In this document: positions 61,903 to 64,000 of the stretch, piece by piece
Numbering within the stretch: position 1 is the first letter of the stretch
Layout: every line of letters begins with the position of its first letter
Origin: Pullulanibacillus pueri
GTDB lineage: Bacteria > Bacillota > Bacilli > Bacillales > Sporolactobacillaceae
Assembly (NCBI RefSeq): GCF_014639255.1
Contig: NZ_BMFV01000018.1
Location: 1-64,000, forward strand
DNA: 64,000 nucleotides
Direction of reading: 5' to 3'
Notes under the pieces: model-generated
Databases searched by the model: none
What the model was told of the DNA's origin: nothing
The model's input: only the letters and a program-made list of their open reading frames with translations
Position numbers and translations under genes: made by a program

Positions 61903-62651
61903 TTTGAATGGCTCCTACTATCAGGTAGTGTAAAGGCGCCGACAATTTTCTTTTGATAGTCGATGAGTTCTTCTATGCCTTTTTTTCCAAGGGCTAACAA
62001 TTCCGCCAGCTCCTCTTCAGAAAAAGTGGCTTCCTCTCCCGTACCCTGAATTTCAACGAACTTACCTTCCCCAGTCATAACGATGTTCATATCAACTTCT
62101 GCCGTTGAATCTTCTTCATAGCACAAATCTAAAATCGCACCATGCTTATGATGTAGGCCAACTGAAGTTGCCGCTAAAAAGGTCTTAACAGGCATCTTGC
62201 TTATTGATCCTTTTTCAATAGCTTTCTTAAAAGCAAGAACAGTGGCGACAAAAGCTCCTGTAATGGAGGCGGTTCGTGTTCCGCCATCAGCCTGAATCAC
62301 ATCACAGTCAATCCACACCGTTTTTTCACCAATGGCATCAAGATCTACAACTGAGCGCAACGCTCGGCCAATTAATCGCTGAATTTCCATTGTTCTACCT
62401 GACACTTTTCCTTTGCTTGATTCTCGAATATTACGCTGCTGTGTCGCTCGAGGAAGCATGGCATATTCAGCCGTAATCCAGCCTTTTCCTTGTCCACGCA
62501 TAAAGGGAGGTACTCTATCTTCAATGGAGGCGTTGCAGATTACCTTTGTCTGTCCGACTGTAATTAAAACAGAGCCTTCAGGATGAATGGTAAAATTAGG
62601 TTCAATATGTACTGGTCTTAATTCGTTATTATTGCGTCCATCATGTCTCAT
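61899..62651 (-). CDS. rph: Ribonuclease PH
   Basis: 250 residues. [13 protein letters not shown] start, [40 protein letters not shown] and [14 protein letters not shown] with phosphate-binding residues. A phosphorolytic 3'-5' exonuclease that trims tRNA 3' ends. AGGAGG precedes the ATG. Confidence 0.96.
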   Translation of the reverse strand: MRHDGRNNNELRPVHIEPNFTIHPEGSVLITVGQTKVICNASIEDRVPPFMRGQGKGWITAEYAMLPRATQQRNIRESSKGKVSGRTMEIQRLIGRALRSVVDLDAIGEKTVWIDCDVIQADGGTRTASITGAFVATVLAFKKAIEKGSISKMPVKTFLAATSVGLHHKHGAILDLCYEEDSTAEVDMNIVMTGEGKFVEIQGTGEEATFSEEELAELLALGKKGIEELIDYQKKIVGAFTLPDSRSHSK

Positions 62652-62708
62652 GCAAATCCTCCTAAAATTTGTCCCATTTATTTTCCTTATTATGTTAATA
62701 CTATAATC

Positions 62709-62900
62709 TTAAAAGCATGTTTGCAATCCCTCTTCAACCTCAAGAAGACGGTCAATCTTCACTCTCGTCAAATACTGATCTTTAAGTTCTCTCTTGAATT
62801 TCAGAAAACTTGACTTGCGCTTCAACGCTTTGCTAAACATTGCCCAATGTTCAGGGCAAACACCTTTACCATTAATGTTGTCGCTAAGCCTGAATGGCAA
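62709..62900 (-). CDS. Short orphan reading frame of uncertain status
   Basis: 63 codons, basic (ALKRKSSFLKFKRELKDQY). No ribosome-binding site is visible and no family was recognised. It lies between gerM and rph, which are adjacent in B. subtilis. It may be a fragment of a lost gene or not coding. Confidence 0.25.
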   Translation of the reverse strand: MPFRLSDNINGKGVCPEHWAMFSKALKRKSSFLKFKRELKDQYLTRVKIDRLLEVEEGLQTCF

Positions 62901-62956
62901 AAGCCTAAGTTGCCCTTATAAGGTCTTCCTCTAAGTTATAATGTCTGACGTTATGA

Positions 62957-62983
62957 AAAAGAGGTAGCAGGTTGCTACCTCCA
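62957..62983 (-). terminator. Terminator of gerM
   Basis: GAGGTAGCA/TGCTACCTC stem, followed by TTTTTCAT in the gerM direction. Confidence 0.85.
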
Positions 62984-63014
62984 TACACTATACCATATTT
63001 TCCATTTAAATGCC

Positions 63015-64000
63015 TTAAACACCTGTCTTGTTAACATTAACATCCGGCGCACTCACTGGCTTTGCAAGTGATTTTCCGGATTCAGTTACTGGCGTTGTGT
63101 CGCCTTTCACTTGGACAGCCACCTTATTGATACCTTCTTCATTAGTGAAGGTAAGCGCGAGACAATTCAGAGCTTCATCACTCACTGTTTTTTTACTAAT
63201 ACTTGAATATAAGTCTTCATTAAAATCTAAGGTCGCAACACCTTTATCATTCACTGATGGCTTACTGACTAAATCCAGATCATCATTAAAAGGTGAACTT
63301 AATGAAGCATCACCAATGGGACTCTCTTTTAAAGCCTCTACTGTTGCTGTTAGCTTATCCTCTGAATCACTGTAACGTTTAGTGACCGGAACATAGTATG
63401 TGTCGCCATTGTCAGTTTGTGCAAGATAATAGACAACCACTGTATCGGTTGTTCTAATATCCGCCATGTGACTGCTGTTATCAACATTAATGCCATCTGC
63501 ACGTGTTAACCCTTGCTCTGGTAATGGTGTTTTAGCAACAGGCATTTCCTGAAGAGGCTTGCCATTCACACTAAGTTTGACACGGTCAATATTATCAAAT
63601 TGTGTGAGCGTCCAAGTAATGGACTGCATGATTTTCTGTTCATCATCTTTTTTGTACTTTGTGAACTCTTTTGAGAAGTCAGCTGTTAGTGTTCCGTCTT
63701 TTAGATTCACAGAAAATGTTGTTCCAGCTGGAATTACAGCCTTGAAGCCATCGGGTAAGATTTCAGAAACAGGACCATCTTCTACAAGATATTCTAACGC
63801 TTGTTTTGCAACTGACTGGGATTTTGGTAATTCAAAAGTTTGCGGCGTTACATGCCCATTTTCATCAACAAGATAGAGCTGTCTCTCAACACCTGCTGTT
63901 TTTTCATCCTGTTTTTTTCCGTTGTCTTTTTGATCTTTCTGGTCCGTGTCCTTCACTATGCTCGATTGATCTGACACTTGATCTGTATTCGATGGTGATG
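63015..64000 (-). CDS. gerM: Sporulation/germination protein GerM, 5' end beyond window
   Basis: At least 328 residues, frame open to the window edge. Two GerMN domains: about RQLYLVDENGHVTPQTFELP to VKLSVNGKPL, and VVYYLAQTDNGDTYYVPVTKR to NKVAVQVKG. A Lys/Asp/Gln-rich linker precedes the first, as in the lipoprotein family; the signal peptide would lie outside the window. In B. subtilis GerM helps link the SpoIIIA-SpoIIQ channel in the mother cell. Confidence 0.9.
   Translation of the reverse strand, partial: SPSNTDQVSDQSSIVKDTDQKDQKDNGKKQDEKTAGVERQLYLVDENGHVTPQTFELPKSQSVAKQALEYLVEDGPVSEILPDGFKAVIPAGTTFSVNLKDGTLTADFSKEFTKYKKDDEQKIMQSITWTLTQFDNIDRVKLSVNGKPLQEMPVAKTPLPEQGLTRADGINVDNSSHMADIRTTDTVVVYYLAQTDNGDTYYVPVTKRYSDSEDKLTATVEALKESPIGDASLSSPFNDDLDLVSKPSVNDKGVATLDFNEDLYSSISKKTVSDEALNCLALTFTNEEGINKVAVQVKGDTTPVTESGKSLAKPVSAPDVNVNKTGV

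Overview
The window is a low-GC, spore-forming Bacillales chromosome carrying one intact-looking tailed-phage prophage. Host gene order supports this. On the left, on the minus strand, lie ysxC (engB), lonA, lonB, clpX, tig and ysoA, the order I recall for Bacillus subtilis. On the right lie gerM, rph, ysnA and ysnB. Further support comes from a sigma-F-like promoter in front of lonB and from gerM. The genus cannot be fixed from the sequence; degenerate intergenic repeats like those common in Bacillales occur between host genes.

Host left flank (1-13600): ribosome-assembly GTPase, two Lon proteases, a plus-strand two-gene osmoprotectant/ergothioneine-type ABC transporter placed between lonB and clpX, about 900 bp of repeat-rich non-coding DNA, then clpX, trigger factor and a TPR protein.

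Prophage (13610-59454, bounded by identical 26-bp att cores): the core is the 3' end of a tRNA-Arg gene. From left to right: small membrane proteins and regulators; an SOS-like module (a LexA DNA-binding domain without protease, with three SOS-box-like palindromes); a Panacea antitoxin with a PemK/MazF-like toxin; a plus-strand cargo block with palindromic operators; lysis genes (SPP1-type holin, GH25 endolysin, XhlA); tail, head and packaging genes; replication and recombination genes; the antirepressor/Cro/CI switch with repeated 14-bp operators; and a tyrosine integrase. Late genes run on the minus strand. Two A_AAA_AAG slippery sites are correctly phased: one would make the tail chaperone G-T fusion, the other would add a fibronectin-III/Ig-like domain to the capsid protein. 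Two small genes in the tail region look like cyclic-nucleotide sponges of the Acb2/Tad1 family (anti-CBASS/anti-Thoeris).

Two group I introns occur. One, 284 nt and without an ORF, interrupts the tape-measure gene. The other, 633 nt, interrupts the anticodon of the tRNA-Arg(UCU) that serves as the phage attachment site, and it carries a decayed PD-(D/E)XK homing-endonuclease gene.

Host right flank (59440-64000): intron-bearing tRNA-Arg(UCU), preceded on its transcript by three tandem 127-128-bp repeats each carrying an orphan copy of the first 17 nt of the tRNA; tRNA-Gly(CCC); then ysnB, ysnA, rph and a truncated-by-edge gerM.
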